Shown here: piece after piece, positions 8,672 through 17,464 of the stretch
Numbering within the stretch: position 1 is the stretch's first letter
How the letters are laid out: every line of letters begins with the position of its first letter
Origin: Nitrosopumilus sp. K4
Lineage (GTDB): Archaea; Thermoproteota; Nitrososphaeria; Nitrososphaerales; Nitrosopumilaceae
DNA: 64,000 nt
NCBI RefSeq assembly: GCF_018128925.1
Contig: NZ_CP067007.1
Span: forward strand, 784,164-848,163
Direction: 5' to 3'
Position numbers and translations under genes: made by a program
The notes under the pieces: model-generated
Database searches by the model: none
What the model was told of the DNA's origin: nothing
The model's input: only the letters and a program-made list of their open reading frames with translations

Positions 8672-10273
8672 GTGCAGACGAAGTTTATTTTTGTCACTGG
8701 CGGTGTCATGTCAGGCCTCGGAAAAGGCGTCACAACATCATCTATTGCAAAACTTTTACAATTGGCAGATCAAAAAGTTTCTTGTATCAAAATCGATCCA
8801 TATCTAAACTATGACGCAGGAACTATGAATCCAGTAGCCCATGGCGAAGTTTTTGTCACGGACGATGGAGGTGAATGTGATATGGATATTGGAAATTACG
8901 AGAGATTCTTAAATCAAAATATTCCAAAAACACACAACATTACAACTGCTCAAGTTTATTCTTCGGTAATAGAAGCAGAGAGGAAGGGGGAGTACCTTGG
9001 TGCATGTGTCCAAATCATTCCCCATGTCACTGATGAAATAAAAAACAGGATTAGAGGGATAGCAGAAGATGAAAAGCTGGATTTTTTGATTGTAGAATGT
9101 GGTGGAACTGTAGGAGATATTGAATCTCTGCCATTTTTAGAAGCATTAAGACAAATGAGAGTAGAAGAAGGACCTGAAAACGTTCTATTTGTGCACGTTA
9201 CACTGGCACCATCATTAGATGTGGTAGGGGAGCAAAAAACAAAACCAACACAGCATAGTGCTCAAGAGCTTAGGAGAATAGGTATCCAGCCTGACTTTTT
9301 GGCAGTAAGATGCACATTACCTCTAGAAGAAAAAACAAAGAAAAAGATTGCATTATTTACAAATGTTACAGTAAATGACGTATTATCATGTCATGATGTA
9401 AAATCGATATTTCAAGTTCCACAGATTTTGTATGATCAGGGAATTTTAGATTCTATTTTCAAGAAGTTTGGCATTGTAGGAATGGTTAACGCATCTGCAA
9501 ATTGGGACAAGTGGAATAAAATCGCTGAATCAATGATTAATCATGAAGATCAAAAAGTCAGAATTGCAATGGTGGGAAAATATGTTACACTTCCAGATAG
9601 TTATGTAAGCGTAAATCACGCATTAAAACATGCAGGTGCAAAGCTTGGAAAATCAGTAAAAATTGATTGGATTGATTCTGAAACAATAACAGATTATGAG
9701 ATTTTTTCAAAATATGACGGAATCTTAGTGCCAGGTGGATTTGGAACAAGAGGTTCTGAAGGAATAATCAAAACAGCAAATTATGCAAGGGAAAAAAACA
9801 TCCCATACCTTGGAATATGTTTTGGATTTCAACTAGCTGCTATTGCATTTGGAAGAAACGTTTTGAATTTAGAAGATGCAAACTCTACAGAAATAAAAGA
9901 AGATGCAAAAAATCCGGTTGTGGATTTGTTACCAGAACAGAAAGAGCTTTCAGATATGGGTGGAACCCTAAGACTGGGAGCAAACGAGGTATTCATCAAA
10001 CAAAACACAATTGCACATAAAATTTACAAGACAGACACTATCTCAAAGAGACATAGACACAGATATGAAATAAACCAGAAATACATTTCAGAGTTTGAAA
10101 GGAATGGAATGATATTTCCTGCAGACAGTGACAATGGAAAAAGAATGGAGATGTTGGAGATTCCAAGCCACAAGTTCTATCTAGGCGTACAGTTCCACCC
10201 AGAATTTAACAGTAGACCGGGCTTTCCTGAAGAGGCCTTTGAGGCATTTGTAAAAGCAGCATCAGAAAAATAA
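8672..10273 (+). CDS. pyrG: CTP synthase
   Basis: Aminates UTP to CTP using glutamine. I chose the GTG at 8672 so that the protein begins just before [17 protein letters not shown], the universal N-terminus. The longer frame from 8570 adds 34 unusual residues and would overlap the cupredoxin gene. The 533-residue protein has the amidoligase P-loop, the [13 protein letters not shown] region and [11 protein letters not shown]. Its C-terminal class I glutaminase domain has GICFGFQ (nucleophile Cys) and HPEF with the catalytic His and Glu. It is the only gene of its unit with a clear housekeeping role. Confidence 0.96.
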   Translation: MQTKFIFVTGGVMSGLGKGVTTSSIAKLLQLADQKVSCIKIDPYLNYDAGTMNPVAHGEVFVTDDGGECDMDIGNYERFLNQNIPKTHNITTAQVYSSVIEAERKGEYLGACVQIIPHVTDEIKNRIRGIAEDEKLDFLIVECGGTVGDIESLPFLEALRQMRVEEGPENVLFVHVTLAPSLDVVGEQKTKPTQHSAQELRRIGIQPDFLAVRCTLPLEEKTKKKIALFTNVTVNDVLSCHDVKSIFQVPQILYDQGILDSIFKKFGIVGMVNASANWDKWNKIAESMINHEDQKVRIAMVGKYVTLPDSYVSVNHALKHAGAKLGKSVKIDWIDSETITDYEIFSKYDGILVPGGFGTRGSEGIIKTANYAREKNIPYLGICFGFQLAAIAFGRNVLNLEDANSTEIKEDAKNPVVDLLPEQKELSDMGGTLRLGANEVFIKQNTIAHKIYKTDTISKRHRHRYEINQKYISEFERNGMIFPADSDNGKRMEMLEIPSHKFYLGVQFHPEFNSRPGFPEEAFEAFVKAASEK

Positions 10274-10297
10274 GAAATCTTGCAATTTAGATGAAAA

Positions 10298-10507
10298 ATG
10301 ATTATTGGTAAAACAGGACCAAATGAAAAAAGAATAAAAATCAATCTGGATATTAATTGTACAAATTGTAATTGCAAGGTACCAGGAGGAATTCAAGTAT
10401 CCGAATCATATTATGAAACAGAGGAGTTTGAAAAAGAATTAGAACAATTCAAAAAAAACTATCTGTGTGGAAAATGCAGAGATGAAAAAAGAGTTGCAAA
10501 AAGATAA
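10298..10507 (+). CDS. Small zinc-ribbon protein
   Basis: A 69-residue protein with CTNC near residue 24 and CGKC near residue 59, two CxxC knuckles about 30 residues apart, which suggests one zinc site. It follows pyrG by 24 bases on the same strand and may be cotranscribed with it. It ends 2 bases before a convergent CBS gene. Function unknown; I do not recognise the family. Confidence 0.65.
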   Translation: MIIGKTGPNEKRIKINLDINCTNCNCKVPGGIQVSESYYETEEFEKELEQFKKNYLCGKCRDEKRVAKR

Positions 10508-10509
10508 AA

Positions 10510-11358
10510 TCACTTCATAAAGGCCAATGCCTTTATGATGTCAGTTTTACTAACAACACCGATAATATTTCCATGCCCGGATAGCACGCCAATACCGTTG
10601 ATATGTTCATCTAGCATAGTTTTTCCAGCTTTTGCCAAGTCATCATCATAATCCACAGATACAATGTTTTTGCTCATTATTTCATGTGCTTTGGTACTGC
10701 CACCAAATCCCGTTTCAGACACAAAGCCCTTTCTAGGAAAAATTACAGATATTACAGGATCCGTATTGTCAAGAACATCTTCTTGTTCACCTAGTTTCAG
10801 TGCAAGGTTAAACAAATCTCTAAAAGTCACAATTCCTACGGGGTTTTCTTGATCATCACGTAGTATCACCCTAGATATTTTCTCATCAACCATTTTCTGC
10901 ACAATCTTGTAAAGAGAAGTATCAGCATATTGCCAAGCATAGTAAGGCGACATGTATTCACCAACAGTTTTTTCACCAGAGTAAGATTTGGTAAAATATC
11001 GAACAAGATCAGTTTTTGTCAAAATACCAACAACCTCATCATTTGAAGAAACCACTAAAGAGCCAATTCCATTTTTTAGCATGATTTGTGCACATTCGTT
11101 AAGTTCTGTTTTCTCATCAACCGAAATAATTTTTTTAAAAATTTCAGACAGAGGTATTTCGTCTAATTTACGCTCGGATTTGTCAGTCAACAAAAAGAAT
11201 CCTAGATCTTTTTCAGATACAATGCCAGTAATTTTTCCATTTTCAGTAACTAAAATTCTACTTTTTTTCTCATCAAGTATTTTTTTTAAAATATCAGCTA
11301 GTGTGGATTCATATTTTATAGTTCGAGGGGAATTTAGGATATCTTTTGCATATTTCAT
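10510..11358 (-). CDS. Four-CBS-domain protein
   Basis: A 282-residue protein made of four CBS motifs in two Bateman modules, each with the pattern of a short helix, a V/I-rich strand, then GIVS/GILT/GVVS-K-DL. Examples are KITGIVSEKDL, EVVGILTKTDL, PVGIVTFRDL and NIIGVVSKTDI. CBS pairs bind adenine nucleotides and usually regulate a partner enzyme or channel, but none is fused here. I chose the ATG at 11358 because the 11 residues before it look random. It is convergent with the small zinc-ribbon gene. Confidence 0.88.
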   Translation of the reverse strand: MKYAKDILNSPRTIKYESTLADILKKILDEKKSRILVTENGKITGIVSEKDLGFFLLTDKSERKLDEIPLSEIFKKIISVDEKTELNECAQIMLKNGIGSLVVSSNDEVVGILTKTDLVRYFTKSYSGEKTVGEYMSPYYAWQYADTSLYKIVQKMVDEKISRVILRDDQENPVGIVTFRDLFNLALKLGEQEDVLDNTDPVISVIFPRKGFVSETGFGGSTKAHEIMSKNIVSVDYDDDLAKAGKTMLDEHINGIGVLSGHGNIIGVVSKTDIIKALAFMK

Positions 11359-11403
11359 ATGTTGACCATTACAGAGAGTTATAAAAAACACAGGATCATT
11401 TCC

Positions 11404-11556
11404 ATGAATGAAAATCGTCAGAGTAAATCAAAGAATGATAGACATTGCATGAATTCATGCCAATGCCAATCATTTGTGCTTGGTGAGCAATCCTTACAAA
11501 ATTTGTATTTAACAGAAATGGTCAATTCATTAGTTAGTCATTTATGCAATGAATAA
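11404..11556 (+). CDS. Short Cys-containing protein, uncertain
   Basis: A possible 50-residue protein with three clustered Cys (CMNSCQC near residue 15) and one more near the end. It lies divergent from the CBS gene and 58 bases before the histidine kinase. The evidence is only an open frame with an ATG and a composition similar to the other small Cys proteins in this window. Confidence 0.35.
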   Translation: MNENRQSKSKNDRHCMNSCQCQSFVLGEQSLQNLYLTEMVNSLVSHLCNE

Positions 11557-11614
11557 TGACGTGATTAATTTAATCATTAAAAAGGGGAAGATAAAAGTAA
11601 TAGAGATTTAAAAT

Positions 11615-12844
11615 TTGAAAGTAAAGCAAAAAATCGCATCCATTGTAATGGTACAGATCATTTTAATCATTGTTAGTTTTTTGGTGCTTGTATACATTGA
11701 AACAGAATGGCTTGATTTAGGAAATAGCATAGATTACGCAGGTCTGAATAGATTTTTGGCCCTAGGTTCTATAATGGAAATTCATCATGAGGAGAAGTAT
11801 TTTGATGAAAAGGACAAGATGATCAATATGCTTGAAAAAAATATCCTCTTGATAAAAAATGGAGGCAAAATAAACGGCGAAAGCCTCAAAGAACTTCCAA
11901 CAGAATTAGAAAAAGAATGGAATGAGGTTTATGAAAATTATTTAATTTTTAGAGAGAGTATTGAAAAACTAGACAGTACTAAATCGGAGCAAGAAAATAT
12001 ACATAGTGAAATAGAACAGAATGGAAAAGCAGTAATTCAAAGTTCAGATAAATTAGTAGAAGAGATTACAATATTTTTAGAAGGTAAAAACCAGTTATTA
12101 ATCAGATTAGAGATAGCACTTTTGATAACAAACACAATTGTGCATATAATACTGGTAATCATAGTTTTTAGAATTTTCAATAAAGAAGCACTAGAAAAAA
12201 TACAGTTAGAGAGATTTGCAACAATAGGCAAGATGGGTGCCAGCATTGCCCATGATTTAAGAAATCCACTAACAGTTATCAAAGGAAGTTTAGAAATGTT
12301 AAAAATAAAACAAAAAGAAGTGAATGAATTTCAGAAAGCACAGTTTGACAAGATAAGTAAAGCAGTTGATAAAATACAATATTTGACAAAAGATGTTCTA
12401 GATTTTTCAAAAACATCTTTAATGAAAAAAGAGGATGTTGAATTGTTAGAGATTCTCAATAACTCAATAAATGAAGTTGAGATTTCTGAACAGATTGAGG
12501 TCAAACTACCTAAAAATAATTACAAAATCAAAGTGGACAAGATCAAGATTCAAACGGTAATTACAAACCTGATTAAAAATGCAATCGATGCAATTGGAGA
12601 AAAAGGAGTGATAGAAATAGATTCAGAAGAAAGATATGATGACATAATGATTACAATTAAAGACACTGGAAAAGGCATTGATAGAAAAGATATTTCCAAA
12701 ATTTTTGAGCCATTATATACAACAAAACAGTCAGGAACTGGATTAGGATTAGCAAATTGTAAAAGAATCATAGAAGAGCATGGAGGAAAGATAGGTGTAA
12801 AAATAAATCCTACAATGTTTATCATAATACTTCCAAAAAAATAG
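11615..12844 (+). CDS. Membrane sensor histidine kinase
   Basis: A 409-residue kinase starting at TTG. Transmembrane segments are at about 8-28 and 165-187 and enclose a helical extracytoplasmic sensor. That sensor begins with a YAGLNRFLALGSI stretch like the first helix of PilJ/NIT-type four-helix sensors. The dimerisation box is SIAHDLRNPL with the phospho-His at 213. The ATPase N box is NLIKNAIDA, then DTGKGID and GTGLGLANCKR. It therefore looks complete and active. The response regulator is convergent, ending 2 bases away on the other strand. The signal is unknown. Confidence 0.92.
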   Translation: MKVKQKIASIVMVQIILIIVSFLVLVYIETEWLDLGNSIDYAGLNRFLALGSIMEIHHEEKYFDEKDKMINMLEKNILLIKNGGKINGESLKELPTELEKEWNEVYENYLIFRESIEKLDSTKSEQENIHSEIEQNGKAVIQSSDKLVEEITIFLEGKNQLLIRLEIALLITNTIVHIILVIIVFRIFNKEALEKIQLERFATIGKMGASIAHDLRNPLTVIKGSLEMLKIKQKEVNEFQKAQFDKISKAVDKIQYLTKDVLDFSKTSLMKKEDVELLEILNNSINEVEISEQIEVKLPKNNYKIKVDKIKIQTVITNLIKNAIDAIGEKGVIEIDSEERYDDIMITIKDTGKGIDRKDISKIFEPLYTTKQSGTGLGLANCKRIIEEHGGKIGVKINPTMFIIILPKK

Positions 12845-12845
12845 T

Positions 12846-13211
12846 CTATTTACCGTAGAATTTTTCTGTTATTTTCTTTAATTGTTCAGCAGAATAAGGT
12901 TTTTCAATTAATTCCAATACATTTTCTTTTTTTGCTTTTTCCCATTCTGAATAATCAGCATGAGCAGTCATCAAAACTACATTTGCATCATGAAACTGTT
13001 TTTTTAATTCAAAAAAGGTAGCATAGCCGTCCATCTTAGGCATTTTTACATCCAAAAATACCAATCCAGGTTTGAATTTTTTATATTTTGTGAGGGCATC
13101 AAGCCCATCATGTGCTTGAATTACATCATAGCCAAAGAACTCTAAAAAAGTGCAAGTAGTATCTAAAACAGCAATGTCATCATCAGCAACCAAAATTAAT
13201 CCCTTACTCAT
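12846..13211 (-). CDS. Stand-alone response regulator receiver
   Basis: A 121-residue CheY-like receiver without an output domain. The acidic pocket is ADDD near residue 10, the phospho-acceptor is Asp54 in VFLDVKMPKMDG, and LMTAHAD and IEKPYS supply the Thr/Ser and Lys switch residues. I used the ATG at 13211, 20 bases after the upstream gene. The convergent histidine kinase is the obvious partner, but direct phosphotransfer is inferred. With no DNA-binding domain, output may pass through the winged-helix protein encoded just upstream. Confidence 0.9.
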   Translation of the reverse strand: MSKGLILVADDDIAVLDTTCTFLEFFGYDVIQAHDGLDALTKYKKFKPGLVFLDVKMPKMDGYATFFELKKQFHDANVVLMTAHADYSEWEKAKKENVLELIEKPYSAEQLKKITEKFYGK

Positions 13212-13231
13212 AGCAATCACCAAAAAATACA

Positions 13232-14077
13232 CTAAGTAAAAGAAACATCCTCCAAGATATTTGAACGCTCTTTGTAATATTTTTTTGCAGAATCAACATA
13301 ATCCAAAAACCATTTTTCAATATTTTTTCTTTTTTTAAAAATTTGTTTTAGCATAAAGGAAGGCTTTCTCTTTTTTTCATGTTTTAAATTAGGAAAATAT
13401 AACAAAGTGATATAAAACCAGAGCGAAATTAATTCGCCTATTTTAGTTTCATTTAAAGACTGAGAGAGTTGATTGGATTTAATATTGAAAAACATAATTA
13501 GTTCATAAAATTCAGAATTATCTATAGTCAACACATGAAGATTGTCAAACAGCAACCCCTTTCCAAGTAACGATAAATTGTAAACATTATCCCCAATTAT
13601 TGATTTTAGTAAATCCCAGTTTCCAAAAACCAACGGAAGTACGACTGCATAATTTTTTGCCATTTTGTCAACCTCAAATTTTTCCAAATGAAGTCGATCA
13701 AGGCAATAGAGAATCCCAAACAGTGATAAGCGGTATTTGTTTCCAGGATTGCGTTTTGTAGATATGCTGTCAATTAGTACAAGTTTAAGACCCAATATAC
13801 CATCAGAATGTCTCCCCCTATCAGTACGCCCAACAAGAAGTCTACGGTACTCTTTTTCTTTTGAACGAATTTTTTCAATATCGTTTGGGAATCTGATTTT
13901 TGCCATATCCCACGTAGTCATCGGGCCGTTTAATGCAAGGATCTTTAAAATTCGGTGTACGTTTTGTTGATGTTTTGTTCTATTTGCATAGTCACCATAC
14001 AACCTATGAGCATTGGGTCTAATGTAGTACTTGTAGGTAAGAAGACTCGGCAATCTCTCTTCATTTAATATAACCAT
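13232..14077 (-). CDS. Winged-helix-containing protein of unknown function
   Basis: A 281-residue protein. Residues 35-110 contain a plausible winged helix (NVHRILKILALNGPMTTWDMAKIRF in short helices, then a basic segment), followed by a helical body without known motifs and a Lys-rich C-terminus. No membrane segment is present. It is followed within 21 bases by the response regulator on the same strand, so the two are likely cotranscribed and may act together. I do not recognise the family with confidence. Confidence 0.65.
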   Translation of the reverse strand: MVILNEERLPSLLTYKYYIRPNAHRLYGDYANRTKHQQNVHRILKILALNGPMTTWDMAKIRFPNDIEKIRSKEKEYRRLLVGRTDRGRHSDGILGLKLVLIDSISTKRNPGNKYRLSLFGILYCLDRLHLEKFEVDKMAKNYAVVLPLVFGNWDLLKSIIGDNVYNLSLLGKGLLFDNLHVLTIDNSEFYELIMFFNIKSNQLSQSLNETKIGELISLWFYITLLYFPNLKHEKKRKPSFMLKQIFKKRKNIEKWFLDYVDSAKKYYKERSNILEDVSFT

Positions 14078-14140
14078 ACCGCAAATGGGGTGATGTTCTT
14101 ATATAAGAATTATTATTTACTCATTATAAGGAGATATGAA

Positions 14141-14293
14141 ATGTCATCAAGAATAACCATCATGTTAGACAAAGATTTAGAAAAGAAGCTTAGAATCAAG
14201 CAATCCAAAATGATTCAAGATTCTGCTAAATCCATTAGTTTCTCACATGTAATTAATGAAGTGCTACGTTCCAGCATAAAAGGAACAAAATAA
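14141..14293 (+). CDS. Ribbon-helix-helix type DNA-binding protein
   Basis: A 50-residue protein with the short N-terminal beta strand SSRITIMLDKDL and two helices typical of MetJ/Arc repressors. An unusually good ribosome binding site, TAAGGAG, sits 7 bases ahead of the ATG at 14141 and decides this start over the in-frame GTG at 14090. It may be a repressor or the antitoxin half of a module, but no toxin-like gene follows on the same strand. Confidence 0.6.
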   Translation: MSSRITIMLDKDLEKKLRIKQSKMIQDSAKSISFSHVINEVLRSSIKGTK

Positions 14294-14296
14294 TTT

Positions 14297-14410
14297 TTAT
14301 TTTTTACGTTTAGGATTAGCTGTTTTTTTGTCATTTTTTGAGTCTTCAGTGTCATCAATGTTATTCTGAAATCCTTCTAGCAATTCCTCAGAGAGTCTAT
14401 CAAAATGCAT
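14297..14410 (-). CDS. Possible 37-residue basic-tailed peptide
   Basis: An open frame on the minus strand begins at ATG 14410, or at GTG 14440 for a longer form. It encodes an acidic helical start (DRLSEELLEGFQ) and a Lys/Arg-rich end. It ends 4 bases from the convergent ribbon-helix-helix gene. Evidence is only composition and a well-formed frame. The remaining bases up to 14535 are AT-rich with nothing recognisable. Confidence 0.35.
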   Translation of the reverse strand: MHFDRLSEELLEGFQNNIDDTEDSKNDKKTANPKRKK

Positions 14411-14534
14411 AGAAATGTACCATGAATTTGCATGAACCACGTAATATATAGGAAAAACTAGTAAAAAAAGATTTTATTAACATAATAATTTAAGACCATA
14501 ACAATCACAATATTCAAAAGAGGATGTAAAAAAT

Positions 14535-15485
14535 CTAACCCTTAATTCCATAACCTAAAAGTACAGAATAGCACCCCAAGCCACACTTCTCACAAATTGG
14601 CTTCATGGAATCATTTTCTGCACTTCCTATACAACAAGGGTGTTTTTCTCTTCCCATATGATCAACCGATGTAATTGCCCACGTAGGACAATCAATAGGA
14701 GTAGTTCCCTTTCCGCCCCAATTTTTCTTCATGACTTCTAATTGCTCTTTTGGATTAATTATGTAGTTTTTTAGATTACCAGATTTCAGTTCAAGAATCT
14801 CATCTATGACTTGATTACGTTCTTTTCCAAAAGGAAGCCATAAAGGATCTCCATCCATAAACGGAGTATGAAATTGAAACCCAATTTTATTTGAAAAGTC
14901 TTTCCAGTCTTCAATTACTTTTTTTACAGTTTTGTAGTTTTTTGTATTAATCGTCATGGTTATCCAAATGTCTTTCCAAGCTCCTGAGCCATTGTTTTGA
15001 ACATAGTTCACTACATTTTGTCTTGTTTTTCTCCAGGCACCATCACCCCTAATCTCATCATGGATTTTTTCATCCCCATCAATTGAAATCCAATAAAAGT
15101 AAATGTCATCAAAATGCGGAATAGGATACGTTCCATTAGTAACAACGCATGCTCTTTTAGGGAATTCTTTTACAAACAATTCAACAACATCAGGCCTCAT
15201 CATTGGTTCGCCACCAACAAGAGTCACAATAAAGATATGTTGTTTCTTGAATTTCTCGTCTATGATTTTTTTCCATTCTTTAAGGGAAAGTTCCTCATTT
15301 TCTTTTCTGTTCAACCACCAATAGCAGTGCTTGCAATGCAAATTACATACGTTGATAATATCAGCAGATCCATAAAAGGGACTTTTTTTACCAAATAGCT
15401 TGTATCCAACAAATTTTAGTCCCAAATGAAAGTAAAGAGGAGATTCTCTAACTATCTGTTTGAAACCACGACCCATGATTTCCAT
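14535..15485 (-). CDS. Radical SAM protein with C-terminal Cys cluster
   Basis: A 316-residue radical SAM enzyme. The CNLHCKHC motif near residue 47 (CxxxCxxC) binds the catalytic 4Fe-4S cluster, followed by the LVGGEPMMRPD SAM-binding strand. The last 50 residues hold at least six Cys (CPTW, CCIG, CEKCGLGC), consistent with an auxiliary cluster of the SPASM/twitch type. The substrate is unknown. The start may be the ATG at 15485 or at 15476. It is the last long gene before the microprotein region and has no obvious partner peptide directly beside it. Confidence 0.85.
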   Translation of the reverse strand: MEIMGRGFKQIVRESPLYFHLGLKFVGYKLFGKKSPFYGSADIINVCNLHCKHCYWWLNRKENEELSLKEWKKIIDEKFKKQHIFIVTLVGGEPMMRPDVVELFVKEFPKRACVVTNGTYPIPHFDDIYFYWISIDGDEKIHDEIRGDGAWRKTRQNVVNYVQNNGSGAWKDIWITMTINTKNYKTVKKVIEDWKDFSNKIGFQFHTPFMDGDPLWLPFGKERNQVIDEILELKSGNLKNYIINPKEQLEVMKKNWGGKGTTPIDCPTWAITSVDHMGREKHPCCIGSAENDSMKPICEKCGLGCYSVLLGYGIKG

Positions 15486-15666
15486 GGCATAAGTTACACT
15501 TCAAAAAATTTAACAGTTATCAAATTAATTTAATGACGACATGTTAGTTCTGTATAGCGCATAATCAACTAAATCACTTCAGTATTGATTAGAATTAAGA
15601 TATAATTTTGATTTCAGGTATGACAGTCCTGAGAGTTTCCTAAATACTAGTACAACATACAACTGT

Positions 15667-15816
15667 ATGAACTGTCATAAAAAAAGTGAAGCACATATTT
15701 GGAGATATTCCAAACACAATAAAATACGCAGATGTCTAAAGTGTAAATCCAGAGTCCCCATTTCCAAGGAAGAGTATTATCTCAAATGGGGCAGGCATGA
15801 AAACATTACAAAATAG
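15667..15816 (+). CDS. 49-residue Cys/His microprotein
   Basis: ATG at 15667. The peptide has CxxH at the start (NCHKK) and CLKCK in the middle, which together give two Cys/His pairs compatible with a single zinc site. The rest is Lys/Arg- and aromatic-rich. It is flanked by a 5-bp hairpin (15837-15851) and then by the next microprotein unit. Unknown function. Confidence 0.55.
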   Translation: MNCHKKSEAHIWRYSKHNKIRRCLKCKSRVPISKEEYYLKWGRHENITK

Positions 15817-15895
15817 ATAATCATTTTTTAATCAAGATGCCTTCCGGGCATTAAAAGACATTATTGATTTTTAGCAAATGGCAATAATTTCTGTC

Positions 15896-15903
15896 TTTAT
15901 ATG
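15896..15903 (+). promoter_or_regulatory. TATA box of the first microprotein operon
   Basis: TTTATATG lies about 25 bases before the ATG at 15925, the spacing expected for a leaderless archaeal transcript. No ribosome binding site precedes that ATG. Confidence 0.5.
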
Positions 15904-15924
15904 TAAGATACAGCCTAAATGATC

Positions 15925-16029
15925 ATGTTAAAAAATCTGTTAGCAAGACTGAAAGGAAAACAAGAAAAGACATCAAATGACGTAAATGCATTCAAAGAAA
16001 CCGAAGAGAGGAGAAAAAATGAAGTATAA
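15925..16029 (+). CDS. 34-residue charged peptide preceding a zinc-finger gene
   Basis: A short peptide with an amphipathic N-terminus (MLKNLLARLKGK) and a highly charged remainder. Its 3' end overlaps the zinc-finger gene by 11 bases, so translation is probably coupled. A similarly sized basic peptide precedes the paralogous finger at 16833. A promoter at 15896 fits a leaderless start. The peptide could be a short protein, or serve mainly to drive translation of the next gene. Confidence 0.5.
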   Translation: MLKNLLARLKGKQEKTSNDVNAFKETEERRKNEV

Positions 16030-16150
16030 TTGCAAAAACTGCAAATTTCATTGGGAAGGGAACATGGATAATTTTGACAAAGTATTGATTCATGAAAAAA
16101 CTCATTTGAAAAAAGATCAGGGTTTGTTGGAGAAAAAAATAGTTGTTTAG
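16019..16150 (+). CDS. Single C2H2 zinc-finger microprotein (copy A)
   Basis: A 43-residue protein with NCKNC at the start, then Phe, Trp-Glu-Gly, FDKV and HEKTH. This is a classical CxxC ... HxxxH finger with the HEKTH end familiar from eukaryotic-type C2H2 fingers. It is paralogous to the genes at 16833 and 17883, sharing MKYxCxxCxFxWxG and FDxVxxHEKxH. The tail after the finger is basic and hydrophobic. It overlaps the upstream peptide and the downstream membrane protein (16143). It likely binds nucleic acid or a protein partner; this is inferred. Confidence 0.75.
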   Translation: MKYNCKNCKFHWEGNMDNFDKVLIHEKTHLKKDQGLLEKKIVV

Positions 16151-16664
16151 TTTTTCAAATTTATTTTTACAGTTATCACAAGGGATTGATTTAGCGTTTG
16201 TTGCCATAGTAGTAAGTTCTACGACTGCAACAATTTTTGCATGCATGGTTTTTCTTACTTGGAAGAACATACGAGAGAACACAAAGGCAACATATTCCCA
16301 ACTTTTACGTGGTTTTCACGAAGATTTAACAAATCGTCTTAACAAAAACTCAGTACTTAAAACTACAGAGGATTGTGAACGATATGCAAATGATTATCTG
16401 AACACAGTAGATGAAATCGCTTTTTTGTACATCAATGGAAAAATACCCCACGGAATCGTCATGTATCTCAAGAGGTTTTTTGCGTATGGATTGAGCATAA
16501 TTGAGTGGTACAACAACATGATCGGTGAGGATTTCAAAAAGATTGCAAAAGTAAATTGGCCGAATTATTTTCTTTATTGCGAAAAACATGAAATTAATTT
16601 GGATCCGGAAGACAAACTTCCAAAGATAATGCGAGATTATAATCAACTAAAAGACAAAACATAG
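16143..16664 (+). CDS. Single-span membrane protein, unknown
   Basis: A 173-residue protein starting at TTG 16143, overlapping the zinc-finger stop by 8 bases. A transmembrane helix covers about 15-40, followed by a long helical cytoplasmic part with many aromatic and charged residues. No catalytic motif was seen. The overlapping starts make it the third cistron of the unit 15925-16664. It recalls the general layout of single-span helical families such as DUF4760, but I cannot assign it. Confidence 0.65.
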   Translation: MFSFSNLFLQLSQGIDLAFVAIVVSSTTATIFACMVFLTWKNIRENTKATYSQLLRGFHEDLTNRLNKNSVLKTTEDCERYANDYLNTVDEIAFLYINGKIPHGIVMYLKRFFAYGLSIIEWYNNMIGEDFKKIAKVNWPNYFLYCEKHEINLDPEDKLPKIMRDYNQLKDKT

Positions 16665-16693
16665 TCATGCGTGACAATTACGGTTTGCGCCGG

Positions 16694-16700
16694 TATATAT
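16694..16700 (+). promoter_or_regulatory. TATA box of the second microprotein operon
   Basis: TATATAT, 23-29 bases before the ATG at 16723, fits a leaderless archaeal promoter. The transcript would include the three overlapping microgenes to 17056. Confidence 0.5.
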
Positions 16701-16722
16701 CACAGAGAAGAACTATTATGCC

Positions 16723-16836
16723 ATGTTCAGAAAAATGATGAAAAAACTACAGTGTGAATCGTGGAAAATCACAAAGAAGACAAGCACCGTTCAAAAGATT
16801 AAAAAAGAAAAACAAGAGGATGTAAAAGAAAAATGA
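16723..16836 (+). CDS. 37-residue basic peptide preceding a zinc-finger gene
   Basis: A short Lys-rich peptide with one Cys, starting MFRKMMKK. Its TGA overlaps the ATG of the finger at 16833 (ATGA). It resembles the peptide at 15925 in size, basic character and position, but not clearly in sequence. Confidence 0.5.
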   Translation: MFRKMMKKLQCESWKITKKTSTVQKIKKEKQEDVKEK

Positions 16837-16937
16837 AATACCAATGCACTCAATGCAGTTTTAAATGGGAAGGGACATCACATACATTTGACAAAGTAAG
16901 AGAGCATGAGAAAACACACACAGGTAAAACAGAGTAA
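16833..16937 (+). CDS. Single C2H2 zinc-finger microprotein (copy B)
   Basis: A 34-residue protein with QCTQC, then FKWEG, FDKV and HEKTH, and a TGKTE end close to the TGEK linker of eukaryotic fingers. It is a paralogue of copies A (16019) and C (17883). The finger takes up nearly the whole protein. ATG overlaps the upstream stop, and its own TAA shares a base with the ATG of the zinc-ribbon gene at 16937, making a three-cistron unit. Confidence 0.75.
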   Translation: MKYQCTQCSFKWEGTSHTFDKVREHEKTHTGKTE

Positions 16938-17056
16938 TGGCTGTACGATGTAAAGTATGCAACACCACAAGGAAAAATCACAGAACATCTGAAAAATGGC
17001 AATGTCAGACATGTGGAAATCTACTAGACGACGATGGTCGCATAGTACCAGAGTAG
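16937..17056 (+). CDS. 39-residue zinc-ribbon microprotein
   Basis: Two CxxC knuckles (CKVC and CQTC), 15-20 residues apart, with basic residues between them, give a complete zinc ribbon. The end is acidic (DDDGR). ATG overlaps the previous stop by one base, so translation is coupled to the finger gene before it. Unknown function; the fold suggests nucleic-acid or protein binding. Confidence 0.7.
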   Translation: MAVRCKVCNTTRKNHRTSEKWQCQTCGNLLDDDGRIVPE

Positions 17057-17134
17057 CAGTTCTTGTTTATGGTATTTTTAGTTTAGATTTGTTATATGAT
17101 TCCCTTTTTACTTGAATTCCATTACAAATAGGAA

Positions 17135-17224
17135 ATGTCAAATCAATTGTATTGTGAAGTATGCCATAAGCTAAAGTATCCCAAGTTTAAAAAACAGCAA
17201 AAATGTGAATGCAAGAATAAATAG
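17135..17224 (+). CDS. 29-residue Cys-rich microprotein
   Basis: ATG at 17135. CEVC near residue 7 and CEC near residue 24 provide four Cys, with Lys/Gln between. It is 78 bases downstream of the zinc-ribbon gene and may be in its transcript. Such a short frame is supported mainly by its Cys pattern and its neighbours. Confidence 0.45.
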   Translation: MSNQLYCEVCHKLKYPKFKKQQKCECKNK

Positions 17225-17263
17225 TTCTCAAATTAAATTGGTTTATTTTGTGTTTTTAGTGTA

Positions 17264-17410
17264 TTATCTTTCTAGACTACCCACACCACTGTCAGCAGAC
17301 ACTTGCTCATAGTTGTTGGTATGACAGTTAGGGCATAGTCCTCTGGAAAATTTTTCAAAATATACAGTACCGCAATCAGAGCACACTCTCAAATCTTTTA
17401 CGTCGATCAT
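17264..17410 (-). CDS. 48-residue zinc-ribbon microprotein
   Basis: A minus-strand ORF with VCSDC and LCPNC, two CxxC knuckles about 19 residues apart, and an acidic, Ser-rich tail. It is a complete zinc ribbon. It is encoded alone, 54 bases downstream of the minus-strand Lrp-like gene, and is convergent with the plus-strand unit. Unknown function. Confidence 0.65.
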   Translation of the reverse strand: MIDVKDLRVCSDCGTVYFEKFSRGLCPNCHTNNYEQVSADSGVGSLER

Positions 17411-17464
17411 ATTGAATTACAGAAGCGTTCAAAGTTAAGCTTTGCTGTCATGTTTTTCTAAATA

